From an uncultured Verrucomicrobiota bacterium (lineage in GTDB: Bacteria > Verrucomicrobiota > Verrucomicrobiia > Opitutales > Opitutaceae): a stretch of DNA of 64,000 nucleotides. Below, one piece after another: positions 1 through 9,015 of the stretch. Location of the stretch: NCBI GenBank assembly GCA_903898675.1, contig CAIUGM010000002.1, positions 1 through 64,000 on the forward strand, read 5' to 3'. The position numbers and the translations under genes are program-made. Within the stretch, counting starts at the first letter, position 1; every line of letters starts with the position of its first letter. Under the pieces are notes generated by a model that worked only from the letters and a program-made list of their open reading frames with translations, had not been told where the DNA came from and did no database searches.

Positions 1-1
1 C

Positions 2-59
2 TCCATCCCTGGCTCCGGTCAGGCCCGCCAAGCCGGGCCTTCCCTACGCCAGGGATGGA
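2..59. repeat. Long imperfect hairpin (intergenic palindrome)
   Basis: Outer arms of 11 bases (positions 2-12 and 49-59, TCCATCCCTGG and its complement) enclose an inner AGGCCCG/CGGGCCT stem. No T-run follows on the plus strand. It could be a REP-like intergenic repeat or a terminator for a gene left of the window. Confidence 0.5.
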
Positions 60-304
60 CAACCAGCGTCAGTCATAGCAACATCAACCAACCATCCAGA
101 CCGACTCTAAGGGTGGCTCGAAAAGACGGAGCCGATCAGTGCTAAGAGGACTGGAATCGATCTGGAGGAGTGTAGGCATGGGAGGATTGGATAGACGACT
201 TGTGATGCGTAACCGACAAGTGTCGTTTATTAGATAAACGTCAAGTGTTGTTTTTGTAGGCGTTTTTCTTTGCCTCTCATTAATAAACGGTTACCGGTCA
301 AATT
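60..304. other. Non-coding leader upstream of the TetR gene
   Basis: No convincing coding frame is visible. The right half (about 180-300) is AT-richer and holds the operator-like palindrome described separately, so it is the probable promoter region of the TetR gene. Nothing else is recognised. Confidence 0.4.
214..250. promoter_or_regulatory. Candidate operator of the TetR-family gene
   Basis: A perfect palindrome CGTTTAT-TAG-ATAAACG lies at 224-240. It is flanked by direct copies of CAAGTGT at 217-223 and 243-249. It sits about 65 bases before the ATG at 305, the place where an autoregulating TetR repressor usually binds. A related half-site (ATAAACGG) recurs at about 283-290. Binding is inferred only. 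Confidence 0.45.
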
Positions 305-931
305 ATGCCTGTTTCAGACTGTGAAGTGAAAGATCCGCGGATTCGGAGGACCCGGCAATTGCTGCAGGGAGCCTTGCGGACGCTCATGCAGGCGAAGAGT
401 TTTGATGAGATTTCGGTTCAGGATATCGCCGATGCGGCCACGGTAAACCGCGCCACTTTCTACGATCACTACACCGACAAATTCGCCCTGCTTGATGCGT
501 TGGTCGCGGGTGGATTTCACCAGATACTGCACGAACGGAGTGTGAGCTACGATGGCAGCTGTCCGTCGGCGGCGCGGCCGGTCATCCTGGCCGCCTGCGA
601 TTACCTGGCGCTGCATCAGGGCGGTTGCACGGAGGTGGCGCACAAGAGTGCGTTCGAGCCGCTGATCGAGGCGGCCATCACCAACGCGATCCGGCGCGTC
701 CTGCTCCCGGGTCTGTCGCCGGCTGCCGTCACTGCCGGGCCGTCCGCCGAGATGGTCGCGACGACCGCCAGCTGGGCGATCTACGGCGCGGTCAAGGAGT
801 GGTTGAAAACCCCGCAGCGCCCGCCCGCGGAGGAAATCGTTTCGGTCATTCTGCCGCTGATCGTCCCAATCCTGCAGGCGGTGCCGCTGGCGAAATGCCC
901 CGAGGCCGGAGTCGTGCCGGGTGTCGTTTGA
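305..931 (+). CDS. TetR/AcrR-family transcriptional regulator
   Basis: The 208-residue product has an N-terminal TetR DNA-binding domain at about residues 12-60. This includes the helix-turn-helix stretch ISVQDIADAATVNRATFYDH and the usual following YTDK. The C-terminal ligand-binding/dimerisation half (residues 70-200) is not diagnostic. Proteins of this family normally repress their own gene or a neighbour and respond to a small molecule. A palindrome upstream (224-240) is a plausible operator. The next gene downstream (DUF3237 protein) is 395 bases away, so no partner is certain. Length is normal for the family. Confidence 0.85.
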   Translation: MPVSDCEVKDPRIRRTRQLLQGALRTLMQAKSFDEISVQDIADAATVNRATFYDHYTDKFALLDALVAGGFHQILHERSVSYDGSCPSAARPVILAACDYLALHQGGCTEVAHKSAFEPLIEAAITNAIRRVLLPGLSPAAVTAGPSAEMVATTASWAIYGAVKEWLKTPQRPPAEEIVSVILPLIVPILQAVPLAKCPEAGVVPGVV

Positions 932-1326
932 TCGGGCTGCACTCCCCCGGGTGGCGTGGCTCCAGTCCAGGTGGGGCTCGCGAAGGATATAAAGGAACCG
1001 ACTGGCACCTGCACGCGCCTGCCTTTGCTCCCTTCGTAACCGTCGCGAGAAAATGCCGCTGAGTTAACCGCCAGTCTGCACTGATGGACGTTAATGGCTG
1101 GTTTAGAAAATGGATTTGAGGTCTGATTTATTAGCGAATTCGCGGGCTCAAATGATGGGCAGATCGCGGTGGTGCAGGGAAGCACAACAACAGGGCGACA
1201 CGAACCGGCGCGGAGGGTTAGGACATGGCCGGGAGGTGCGGGCGCCGGACACGCGTTCGTTAATCAGCCGCACTTCGGGCGACGGGTTTATTCCTTTCTG
1301 GCAAATCTATTCCCTCCGCAATACCC
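932..1326. other. Intergenic stretch, no gene recognised
   Basis: The 395 bases between the TetR gene and the DUF3237 gene hold only short frames without family resemblance. No tRNA-like fold or strong terminator was seen. Confidence 0.4.
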
Positions 1327-1929
1327 ATGATCCAATCTGCTGGCGGTCGGCCGGACTCGCCGGTCGCCGCGCCTCGCGACCCGGCAATCATTAAAATTTC
1401 ACTTCGCACCGGATGGATCGTTTTGACCACACTCGGTTTGAGCCTATCCGGGTCGGGCACTGAAGCGCCCGCCCAGACATCCACTGCGACTGAAAAGCAA
1501 TCCGCGGTGAGTGTGCCGCCATTGCTGACGGAGTTTGTCTACGAAGCGGTGGTTGCCATCGACGCGCCGATCGACGTGGGCGCGACCCCGCTGGGCCGGC
1601 GCCGATATATTCCAATCACCGGCGGAACCCTTCAAGGGCCCCGGCTGCGCGGCGTCGTCCTGCCCGGCGGGGCCGACTGGCAGACCGACCGTTCCGACGG
1701 CGTGACGGAGGCGGACGCGCTTTACTCGATCCGCACGGACGATGGAACGGTGATCATTGTACGGAATCAGGGGGTCATCGCCGCGGGCGGGGCCTACATG
1801 CGCACTGCGTTGCGTTTCACGGCGCCGAACGGGCCGCACGAGTGGCTGAACCAGTCCCAGTTTGTCAGTTCCATCGCCGGGGGCCCGCGCCCCGGCACGG
1901 TCATTATCCGCGTCTTCCGGGTTTTGTGA
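1327..1929 (+). CDS. DUF3237 domain protein, probably exported
   Basis: The 200-residue product has a hydrophobic stretch at about residues 27-48 (GWIVLTTLGLSLSGSG) followed by APAQ, which resembles a signal peptide read from a somewhat long N-terminus. The true start may therefore be later. Residues 64-199 fit the DUF3237 pattern: LLTEFVYEAVVAI near the start, GRRRYIPITGGTLQGP, GVVLPGGADWQ, a DALYSIRTDDG segment and IRVFRVL at the end. The family folds as a beta barrel and its biochemical role is unknown. It stands alone between the TetR gene and the polysaccharide cluster. Confidence 0.7.
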   Translation: MIQSAGGRPDSPVAAPRDPAIIKISLRTGWIVLTTLGLSLSGSGTEAPAQTSTATEKQSAVSVPPLLTEFVYEAVVAIDAPIDVGATPLGRRRYIPITGGTLQGPRLRGVVLPGGADWQTDRSDGVTEADALYSIRTDDGTVIIVRNQGVIAAGGAYMRTALRFTAPNGPHEWLNQSQFVSSIAGGPRPGTVIIRVFRVL

Positions 1930-2256
1930 TGTTGATCGCAGGTTGCCGCGCCTGGGGCGCGCGCCCGGGAAAAGTGCTCAAACTGCCCCTCGTTGTGACG
2001 GCAGAGGGTCGCCATTGCGGGTCTACTTTACCGTTAGGGAGAAAACTACTCCCAACTCCCCGCCGGGTGTGTTTGAGTAGACCTCTCCCCATCCTGTCTG
2101 GGTCGACTTTGGTCGGCCATGTTCCCTGGCCGTGACCCGAGCCGTTCGATCTACCCCTCTACGATTCCCTTCCAGCGCATTCCTTCACACACATTGTGGT
2201 CGGCGTGATCTGGTAGGACCGCATTTAGGTCCGTTCTTCCATCCCCTCATTCAACG
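1930..2256. other. Intergenic leader of the polysaccharide-degradation cluster
   Basis: These 327 bases contain a small hairpin at about 2036-2053 (GGGAG...CTCCC), some 200 bases before the GH51 start. No coding frame or recognised riboswitch was seen. The promoter of the GH51-esterase cluster should lie here. Confidence 0.4.
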
Positions 2257-4776
2257 ATGAAAATCTTTCACCCCAAAGCGGCGCTTTGCGCCATCACCTG
2301 GACCGGCCTTGCCGTCCTCGCCGGCTGGGCCGCGCCGGCCAAGCTCGAGATCGACCTCAGCCATCCCGGTCCTGCGATTCCCGCCAGTTTTTACGGCCTG
2401 ATGACCGAGGAGATAAACTACAGCTACGATGGCGGCCTGTTCGCCGAACTGATTCGGAACCGCACATTCCAGGATCCGCCTGCCGGCCAGACCGGCCGGT
2501 CCGCGAAGCCGCCGATCGGAGTGGTCCCGCCGCATTGGTCGGTGGTCGGCGCCGCCAGCGCCGCGACGAATCAGTTCGATCCCGTGAATGCCGCGCTGCC
2601 GGTGAATCTCCGGCTCACGCTCTCCGGCGGCACGGGCGGCATCGCCAACAACGGCTACTGGGGCATCCCGGTTAAGCCGGACACCCGGTATACCGCCTCG
2701 TTTTACGCGCGGGGTATCGCCGGCTTCGCCGGGCCGGTCACCGCGGCGCTTGTCACGGCCGACGGCGAGCGCACGGTCGTCAAGGCCGCGACTGCCGCGC
2801 TCACCGGCGCGTGGAAAAAATACACACTCACCTTCACCACGCCCGCTGACGCGCCGGCGACCGCCGCCGCCCGTCTCGTGCTTTCGGCGACCGGCCTGGG
2901 CAGCATCGACTTCAGCTTCGTGTCACTCTTCCCGCCGACCTACCGTGACGTGCCCAACGGCCTGCGGCCCGACATCATGAAGCTGCTGGCGGACATGCAT
3001 CCGGCCTTCATCCGCCTCCCCGGCGGCAATTATGTCGAGGGCAGCCGCTTTGCCGATCGTTTTGCGTGGAAGAAAATGATCGGGCCGGCCGACGAGCGGC
3101 CCGGCCACATGGGCTGCTGGAGTTACCGGAGTAGCGACGGCTTCGGCCTGCCGGAGTATCTGCTCTGGTGCAAGCAGCTCGGTGCCGAGCCGGTGCTCGC
3201 GCTCTTTGCCGGCTACACCCTGAATGGAGACTACGCCGCAGCGGGCAGCGCGGAGCTCGATCTGTACACGAAGGAGGCGCTCGAGGAGATCGAGTATGTC
3301 ATGGGCCCGGCTGACAGCGAGTGGGGCAAGCGCCGCGCGACCGACGGTTTCCCCGAACCGTTCCAGCTGAAGTATGTGGAAATCGGCAACGAGGACTTCT
3401 TCGACCACTCGGGCAGCTACGAAGGCCGTTTTGCCCAGATGGCTAAGGCGATCCGGGAGAAATATCCGCAGCTCAAGATCATCGCCACGACGCCAGTCAC
3501 AGGGACAAAAACCGACCTCGTCGACGACCACATCTATGCCACCGCGGGCACGATGATTCGTGAGGGGACCCGCTACGACCCGGGCTCGGGTCATCCGGAG
3601 GGCCGCAAGGCCGACGGTATCAAGGTGTTCATGGGTGAATGGGCCACGCAGGGTGGCTCACCTACGCCCAACCTGATGTCGGCCCTCGGTGATGCCGTTT
3701 TCGTCATGGGCCTCGAGCGCAATGCCGACGACGTCGTGATGCAATGTTACGCCCCGCTCTTCGCGAATGTGAATGTTGAGGATCAGGCGAAGGGGCACCC
3801 ACGCGGCTGGCAGTGGAACACGAACCTGATCGGGTACGACGCCCTCCACGCCTTCGGTTCTCCGAGTTACCACGTCCTAGCCGTCTTCGGGCAGAACAAG
3901 GGCGACGTCGTTGTACCGGTCAGTCTCGATGTGCCCCAGGTCGCCGTGATCGAGGATCCACATCCGCGCGGCCGGGTGGGCGTGGGTTCGTATGGGACGC
4001 GGGTTGAATATTCCGACTTCGTCGTCACCAGTCCCGATGGCCGCACGCTCTCTTCCGACAACCTGACCAAGGATGCCGGCCAATGGCAGTTCACCCAGGG
4101 GCGCTGGTCTCTCGACGGCGGCGTCCTGCGTCCGCAAGGCAACGGTCCCCAGTCCTGGGCCCTCGCGGGCGATCCGGGCTGGACCAATTACACGGTCACA
4201 CTGCGCGCGCGGAAGCTTGCCGGTGACGAAGGCTTCATCCTCCTCTGGCATGCGGCCGACGGGGACAACTACCGCTGGTGGAATCTCGGCGGTTGGGGCA
4301 ACACGGTTTCCCGTTGTGAGGTGGCCGAAAATGGCGGCCGCGAGCCCTACGGGACGGGCGTACCCTTCTCGGTTGAAACCGGCCGGTGGTACGTGCTGAA
4401 ACTTGAAGTGAACGGCCATTCCGCCCGCGGTTACGTTGACGGCAAACTGGTCATGGCGGAGAACGACGAGCCGCCCCGCCCAGCGGCGACCGCGTTTGCC
4501 TCCGCGTCCTACGTCAACGCCAGCGGCGAATTGATCGTAAAGGTCGTCAACACGGCGGCGGCCCCGCTGGCGGCCGAAATTCATCTCAAGGCTGCGCGCG
4601 AGGTCGGCGCCGGCAAGGCGATCGTCATCGCGGGCGATCCCGCGGCGACCAATTCAGTCGCGCAGCCGGCTAACGTCGCGCCCAGGGAAGAGCCGCTTAC
4701 AAATGCCGCGGCGGTGTTCAGCCGCACCTTTGCGCCTTACTCGGTCACCCTGCTGCGGTTTCCCGCCAAAAAATAA
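2257..4776 (+). CDS. Alpha-L-arabinofuranosidase, GH51-type, secreted
   Basis: The 839-residue product begins with a signal peptide (residues 1-28) and enters the GH51 scaffold at FYGLMTEEINYSYDGG. Residues 100-230 look like an inserted CBM4/9-type jelly roll. The catalytic barrel follows, with IRLPGGNYVEG, an acid/base Glu379 in EIGNEDF and a probable nucleophile Glu461 in MGEWATQG. Residues about 585-735 form a laminin-G/DUF1080-like module (YRWWNLGGWGN) placed within the C-terminal part. The enzyme should release arabinose side chains from arabinan or arabinoxylan outside the cytoplasm. Three esterase genes follow on the same strand, which fits removal of acyl decorations from the same substrate. 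Confidence 0.88.
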   Translation: MKIFHPKAALCAITWTGLAVLAGWAAPAKLEIDLSHPGPAIPASFYGLMTEEINYSYDGGLFAELIRNRTFQDPPAGQTGRSAKPPIGVVPPHWSVVGAASAATNQFDPVNAALPVNLRLTLSGGTGGIANNGYWGIPVKPDTRYTASFYARGIAGFAGPVTAALVTADGERTVVKAATAALTGAWKKYTLTFTTPADAPATAAARLVLSATGLGSIDFSFVSLFPPTYRDVPNGLRPDIMKLLADMHPAFIRLPGGNYVEGSRFADRFAWKKMIGPADERPGHMGCWSYRSSDGFGLPEYLLWCKQLGAEPVLALFAGYTLNGDYAAAGSAELDLYTKEALEEIEYVMGPADSEWGKRRATDGFPEPFQLKYVEIGNEDFFDHSGSYEGRFAQMAKAIREKYPQLKIIATTPVTGTKTDLVDDHIYATAGTMIREGTRYDPGSGHPEGRKADGIKVFMGEWATQGGSPTPNLMSALGDAVFVMGLERNADDVVMQCYAPLFANVNVEDQAKGHPRGWQWNTNLIGYDALHAFGSPSYHVLAVFGQNKGDVVVPVSLDVPQVAVIEDPHPRGRVGVGSYGTRVEYSDFVVTSPDGRTLSSDNLTKDAGQWQFTQGRWSLDGGVLRPQGNGPQSWALAGDPGWTNYTVTLRARKLAGDEGFILLWHAADGDNYRWWNLGGWGNTVSRCEVAENGGREPYGTGVPFSVETGRWYVLKLEVNGHSARGYVDGKLVMAENDEPPRPAATAFASASYVNASGELIVKVVNTAAAPLAAEIHLKAAREVGAGKAIVIAGDPAATNSVAQPANVAPREEPLTNAAAVFSRTFAPYSVTLLRFPAKK

Positions 4777-4803
4777 CCCGCCAACCCCCCTCGCTCCCCC
4801 TCC

Positions 4804-5655
4804 ATGATCACGTCCGCCCGAATGTTTGCTTTGGCCGCCGTGCTGCTGGCGGTTCGCGCCGAAGCCCAGGACAGGAATTTTTATATTTTCCTGTGCCTGG
4901 GGCAGTCGAACATGGAGGGCTTTCCCGGAATTCCGGCCGAGGAAAAAACCTGGGCCGACCCGCGTTTCAAGGTGCTGGCGGCGGTGGATTTCCCCGCGCT
5001 GAATCGAACCCGGGGCAATTGGTACACCGCCGTCCCGCCGCTGTGCCGGCCCGATTCCGGGCTCAGTCCGTCCGACTATTTCGGACGCACGCTGGTCGCA
5101 AAACTCCCGGCGGCAATTTCGATCGGGGTCGTCAACGTCGCGGTCGCCGGCGCCAGGATCGAGGTGTTCAACCCGGCCACGCTCGAATCCTACGCGGCCA
5201 CGGCCCCGTCCTGGATGAAGGGGATCATCGCCGCGTACGGCGGCAGTCCTTACCAGCGTCTGGTCGACCTCGGCCGGCAGGCCAAGCAAGCCGGCGTCAT
5301 CCATGGGATTCTCCTGAATCAGGGCGAATCCAACACCAACGACCCGGAGTGGCCGGCCAAGGTCAAGGCCCTCTATGAAAACCTGCTCAGGGATCTCGAC
5401 CTCAAGGCCGGTGATGTGCCGCTCCTCGTCGGCGAGGTCGTGGCCGCCGACCAGAAGGGCGCCTGTGCGAGCATGAACGACATCATCGCCACGCTGCCGA
5501 AAACCATTCCCAGCGCCCATGTCGTCTCCTCGGCCGGCTGCGCCTGCCGGCCCGACCACCTGCACTTCACGGCGGAAGGCTACCGCGAACTTGGCAAACG
5601 GTACGCCGAGGTGATGCTGCCGTTGCTCGGTCGCGGGCCTTCCGTCGCAAAGTGA
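4804..5655 (+). CDS. SGNH-type (sialate O-acetylesterase-like, CE6-type) carbohydrate esterase
   Basis: The 283-residue product has a short signal peptide (residues 1-20, ending in AEAQ). The SGNH block I follows as LGQSNMEGFPGI, with the Ser nucleophile at about residue 35. Gly and Asn blocks are suggested by NVAVAGARIEVF and LLNQGESNTND, and the block V Asp/His by RPDHLHFTAEGY near residue 260. Families with this layout remove acetyl groups from sialic acid or xylan. The context (GH51 upstream, esterases downstream) favours a plant-polysaccharide role. It starts 27 bases after the GH51 stop, so co-transcription is likely. Confidence 0.82.
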   Translation: MITSARMFALAAVLLAVRAEAQDRNFYIFLCLGQSNMEGFPGIPAEEKTWADPRFKVLAAVDFPALNRTRGNWYTAVPPLCRPDSGLSPSDYFGRTLVAKLPAAISIGVVNVAVAGARIEVFNPATLESYAATAPSWMKGIIAAYGGSPYQRLVDLGRQAKQAGVIHGILLNQGESNTNDPEWPAKVKALYENLLRDLDLKAGDVPLLVGEVVAADQKGACASMNDIIATLPKTIPSAHVVSSAGCACRPDHLHFTAEGYRELGKRYAEVMLPLLGRGPSVAK

Positions 5656-5693
5656 TTTCTCCCCATCGCCAGTTCCTTTCACCCCATATCCCC

Positions 5694-6650
5694 ATGACCC
5701 TACCTGAAAAGTTGATGAACCTGACCAAGACGGCCGCCCTGGCCTCGCTGCTTGCCTGCGCCACGTCCGCCCTCGCGCAAGACGGCACGATCTATCCACT
5801 CGACGCCCCCGCCGAGCCCAACGCCATCGCGCTCGGCACCGGTGGCGTCGCGAACCAGCCCGCGAAGGAGAGCTGGTTCCGCCAGTGGGGCGAGCCCATG
5901 GTACGCAACGTCACTACCGCCACGCTGACGCCGTTCCTGCCCGACCCGGCCAAGGCCAACGGCACTGCGGTCATCGTGGCGCCCGGCGGTGGCTTTCGCT
6001 GGCTCTCGATCAACAACGAGGGCTGGAAAATCGCGAAGGCCCTCAACGATCGCGGCATTGCCGCCTTCGTGCTCAAGTACCGGCTGCAACCGACGCCCGA
6101 TACGCTCGAGGGCCTGAAGCAGTCGATGAACCAGATGTTCGCGCCCCCGGCACCCGCACCCGCGGGTGCCCCGGCGGTCGAAGCCCCGCGTCCGCCGTCA
6201 CCGGACCTGTCCAACCAGCTGCAGGACGCCGAGGCCGCCTACGCCATGATCGTCAGCCGGGCCAGGGAGTGGAACGTCGATCCAAAACGGATCGGCATGG
6301 TCGGCTTCTCGGCCGGCGCCGGCCTGACCATGCATTGCACGCTCCACTCCAAGACCATGAAGTTCGCCTTCATCGCCCCGATCTACGGTGGCATGGGACG
6401 GGTCGACGTGCCGAAGGATGCGCCGCCGCTCTTCGTGGCCATCGCCGCGAATGACTTCCTCTTCCGCGGCGAGTTCGGGTTGATCAGGTCGTGGTTCTTA
6501 GCCGGTCGGCCGGTCGAGTTTCACCTCTACCAGGACGGCGGCCACGGCTTTGGCATGGGCTACCCGGGCCACCCCACGTACTGGTGGTTCGAGCCCTTCA
6601 CCCACTGGCTCGACGTGAACGGTTTTCTCAAGGCCAGGGCAGGGGAGTGA
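5694..6650 (+). CDS. Alpha/beta-hydrolase esterase (acetylxylan/feruloyl esterase-like)
   Basis: A GTG at 5652 overlaps the previous stop, but the ATG at 5694 gives the better start and leads into a signal peptide (MNLTKTAALASLLACATSALA). The fold shows VIVAPGGGF (oxyanion-hole region), the nucleophile elbow GFSAGAG and a C-terminal GGHGFGMG holding the likely catalytic His. A Pro/Ala-rich loop lies mid-protein at about residues 148-168. Homologues of this type deacylate xylan or act as broad esterases, often beside glycoside hydrolases. It is the third gene of the same-strand cluster. Confidence 0.8.
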   Translation: MTLPEKLMNLTKTAALASLLACATSALAQDGTIYPLDAPAEPNAIALGTGGVANQPAKESWFRQWGEPMVRNVTTATLTPFLPDPAKANGTAVIVAPGGGFRWLSINNEGWKIAKALNDRGIAAFVLKYRLQPTPDTLEGLKQSMNQMFAPPAPAPAGAPAVEAPRPPSPDLSNQLQDAEAAYAMIVSRAREWNVDPKRIGMVGFSAGAGLTMHCTLHSKTMKFAFIAPIYGGMGRVDVPKDAPPLFVAIAANDFLFRGEFGLIRSWFLAGRPVEFHLYQDGGHGFGMGYPGHPTYWWFEPFTHWLDVNGFLKARAGE

Positions 6651-6726
6651 AATCCCTGCGGTTCTGGTTTCATTCCATCCCTGCGCCAGCCTGATTTGCT
6701 TTCGCTCCCTTGCTTCTGCCCCGCTT

Positions 6727-8280
6727 ATGAAAACCAAACTGACCGTCTTTCTCGCCCTATTCGCCGTCGGGTTGGGCTATGCGCAATCGCCGGCCCCCGT
6801 CATGACCGAATACGGTCTCGTGCAGGGGGTCGCCGCGCCCGGCCTGAGTGTCTATAAAGGCATCCCGTTCGCCGCGCCGCCGGTCGGCGATCTCCGCTGG
6901 CGTCCGCCGCTGCCCGTCGCAAAATGGACCGGCGTGCGTGCGGCCACGGACTTCGCGCCCGATCCCTTTCAGGGTGACGGCAAGGGGAACGTGAGCGAGG
7001 ACTGCCTTTACCTGAACATCTGGACGCCCGCGAAGTCCGCGGCCGAGAAGGTGCCGGTGCTCGTCTGGATCTACGGCGGCGGGTTCTCGTTTGGCTCCAC
7101 GTCGACGCCGGTCCACAACGGCGAGCACCTGGCGCGGAAGGGTGTCGTGCTCGTCAGCATCAATTACCGCGTCGGCCCGCTGGGCTTTCTCGCGCATCCG
7201 GAATTGAGCGCCGAATCGCCGCACCATGTTTCCGGCAACTACGGCCTCCTGGACCAGATCGCGGGCCTGCGCTGGGTGAAGCGGAACATCGCGGCCTTCG
7301 GCGGCGACCCGGACAAGGTCACGATCTTTGGCGAGTCCGCGGGCGGCATCGCGGTCAGCATGCTGTGCGCCTCGCCCGAGGCCAAGGGACTCTTCCGTGG
7401 CGCCATCTCGCAAAGCGGTGGATCATTCGGCCCGACGCGTCCGACAACCTATCCCGGTGAGAACATGAAGCCGCTCGCCGAAGCCGAGCAGGCCGGCGTG
7501 GCCTTCGCCGCGAAAGCCGGCGCCGCGTCGGTCGCGGACCTCCGCAAGCTCGCCCCGGAAAAGCTCCCGCCGGGCTGGGGCAGCGGCGCGGCGTGGCCGA
7601 TCGTCGATGGCTGGGTGGTTCCCGGCGACCAGCACGAGCTCTACGAAGCGGGAAATTACAACGATGTCGCGGTCCTGATCGGCTACAATTCCGACGAGGG
7701 CCTGAGTTTCCCTTCGGGCAAGACCCCGGCGGAATACGCCGCGAATACGCAGAAGCGCTACGGTCCGTTCGCGGACAAACTCCTGCAGGCCTATCCCGCC
7801 GGGACCGACTCTGTGCCCAGAACCGCGCGCGATCTCTCCCGCGACGCGGCCTTTGGCTGGCAGACGTGGAGTTGGGCCAACCTGCAGGTGCTCACCGGAA
7901 AATCCAAAGTCTTCTATTACCATTTCGACCAGCACCCGCCGCATCCGGCCGGCTCACCCGAGGCCGACCACGGCATGGCGCACGGCATGGACGTGCCCTA
8001 TGTTTTCCAAACCCTCGACCCCAATGATACGAAGCTGACGCCGGGCGATCACGCGATCTCGGACACCGTGTCAACTTACTGGACGAACTTCGCCAAGCGG
8101 GGCGATCCCAACGGGCCGGGGGTCCCGGCGTGGCCGCAGTACACCGGCAAAAACAGCGGCGTGATGTATTTTCATGACGAGGCAACCCCCGGTCCGGTGC
8201 CTGGCGCCGCGGCGCTGGAGGTGCTCGATGCCTATTTTACCTGGCGCCGCACGCCAGAAGGCAAGGCTTGGGCCAAGTGA
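6727..8280 (+). CDS. Type B carboxylesterase, secreted
   Basis: The 517-residue product has a signal peptide (residues 1-19) and the complete type B carboxylesterase signature. This comprises GIPFAAPPVGDLRWRPP near the N-terminus, EDCLYLNIWTP, VWIYGGGFSFGS (oxyanion loop), the nucleophile Ser204 in FGESAGG, an acid in GYNSDEGLSF and the His in AHGMDVPYVF. Length is normal. It ends the hemicellulose cluster, 76 bases after the previous gene. Substrate is not predictable; feruloyl or other aromatic esters are plausible from context. Confidence 0.87.
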   Translation: MKTKLTVFLALFAVGLGYAQSPAPVMTEYGLVQGVAAPGLSVYKGIPFAAPPVGDLRWRPPLPVAKWTGVRAATDFAPDPFQGDGKGNVSEDCLYLNIWTPAKSAAEKVPVLVWIYGGGFSFGSTSTPVHNGEHLARKGVVLVSINYRVGPLGFLAHPELSAESPHHVSGNYGLLDQIAGLRWVKRNIAAFGGDPDKVTIFGESAGGIAVSMLCASPEAKGLFRGAISQSGGSFGPTRPTTYPGENMKPLAEAEQAGVAFAAKAGAASVADLRKLAPEKLPPGWGSGAAWPIVDGWVVPGDQHELYEAGNYNDVAVLIGYNSDEGLSFPSGKTPAEYAANTQKRYGPFADKLLQAYPAGTDSVPRTARDLSRDAAFGWQTWSWANLQVLTGKSKVFYYHFDQHPPHPAGSPEADHGMAHGMDVPYVFQTLDPNDTKLTPGDHAISDTVSTYWTNFAKRGDPNGPGVPAWPQYTGKNSGVMYFHDEATPGPVPGAAALEVLDAYFTWRRTPEGKAWAK

Positions 8281-8450
8281 CCGGATGGCTTTGCCGAAGC
8301 CTCAAGGATACGGCAGCTACCCCGGTGCTCATCCTTCGGCGCAGGAATCTACGGGATCGCGGTGACGAATGCCCTCCTGGATAGCCGTGCCCACCAAGGC
8401 GTAGTTGGCCGCGCGCGAGGCCTTGTCTCCGGATGCTATCGCTCAGGAAG

Positions 8451-8482
8451 CAAAAGACCCGGCCTTTTTGGACCGGGTCTCG
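8451..8482 (-). terminator. Intrinsic terminator, probably the original one of rng
   Basis: Arms AGACCCGG and CCGGGTCT (8455-8480) form a strong stem. On the minus strand it is followed by TTTT, as in a Rho-independent terminator. If the transposon is removed, the rng stop codon lies about 25 bases upstream of this stem on the minus strand, so this was probably the rng terminator. Confidence 0.6.
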
Positions 8483-8505
8483 AAAACAGAATTAACCTCT
8501 CGGAC

Positions 8506-8510
8506 TAAAC
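8506..8510. repeat. Left target-site duplication (TAAAC)
   Basis: TAAAC directly precedes the left terminal inverted repeat and is repeated at 12624-12628 directly after the right one. This is the signature of a transposition event with a 5-base staggered cut. Confidence 0.8.
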
Positions 8511-8536
8511 TGTGAGCGGGTAGAAATCATGAGGAG
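8511..8536 (+). repeat. Left terminal inverted repeat
   Basis: Starts TGTGAGCGGG and ends TCATGAGGAG; identical over 26 bases to the reverse complement of 12598-12623. A degenerate second copy may lie at about 8605-8627 (GCGGGTAGATG). Confidence 0.85.
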
Positions 8537-8682
8537 CGTAAAAAGGACTTTTCAGACGGGAGAGTTTCCGCTGATGCCCGGACGAGGCAGGAGAGTTCAG
8601 GAGTTGCGGGTAGATGACTACAGGACTGACTAAAGGAGAAAAGGGCATCTGGCAGAGCTGGCGTCAACGGGGATCACAGCGG

Positions 8683-9015
8683 TCACGGTTGTCGGTCTCG
8701 TTCGTTCAGGAATCGCTCCACTTCCTTGCGTGTGTATATCTTCGTCCGGAGATATCGCAGAGACTTAAGTAGGCCGCGAGCTTCAAGCCGATATATGCTC
8801 ACCTTAGAAATCCCCAAGGCCATGCTCAGTTCCTTCAGGCTGTAGCTGAGTTTTTCTGGAATCTCTACCGGCACTGGCAGATGGGCGGGCGGCGGCGCTG
8901 GCTCAGCGAGGGGGGGCGGCGTTCGGAGCACGGCGCGGCTTAGCCGTTCTCCGATCATTTCGACTATCCGGCCAGCCAGGATCTCGATGTCGTCGTCGGT
9001 TAGTGTGCGGTTCAT
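8683..9015 (-). CDS. Small helix-turn-helix (excisionase/MerR-like) DNA-binding protein
   Basis: The longer frame starts at 9087, but the ATG at 9015 (MNRTLTDDD) gives a natural start and a 110-residue product. The C-terminal half has the excisionase-type winged HTH: YSLKELSMALGISKVSIYRL then RTKIYTRKEVERFLNE. The N-terminal 40 residues are a predicted helix followed by a Pro-rich linker (PPPLAEPAPPPAH). Proteins like this act as DNA-binding adaptors or directionality factors of mobile elements. It is the gene nearest the left end of the transposon and reads towards that end. It could regulate the element or its transposition. Confidence 0.6.
   Translation of the reverse strand: MNRTLTDDDIEILAGRIVEMIGERLSRAVLRTPPPLAEPAPPPAHLPVPVEIPEKLSYSLKELSMALGISKVSIYRLEARGLLKSLRYLRTKIYTRKEVERFLNERDRQP

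Larger units (their letters stand above)
8281..8510. other. Intergenic DNA between the carboxylesterase gene and the transposon
   Basis: No coding frame with family resemblance was found. The stretch holds the terminator-like hairpin at 8455-8480 and ends in the left target-site duplication TAAAC (8506-8510). Before the transposon landed, this DNA was directly downstream of rng. Confidence 0.55.

Noticed and set aside
1930-2256. Riboswitch before the GH51 gene
   Set aside because: Only a small hairpin is visible and no conserved aptamer core could be recognised.
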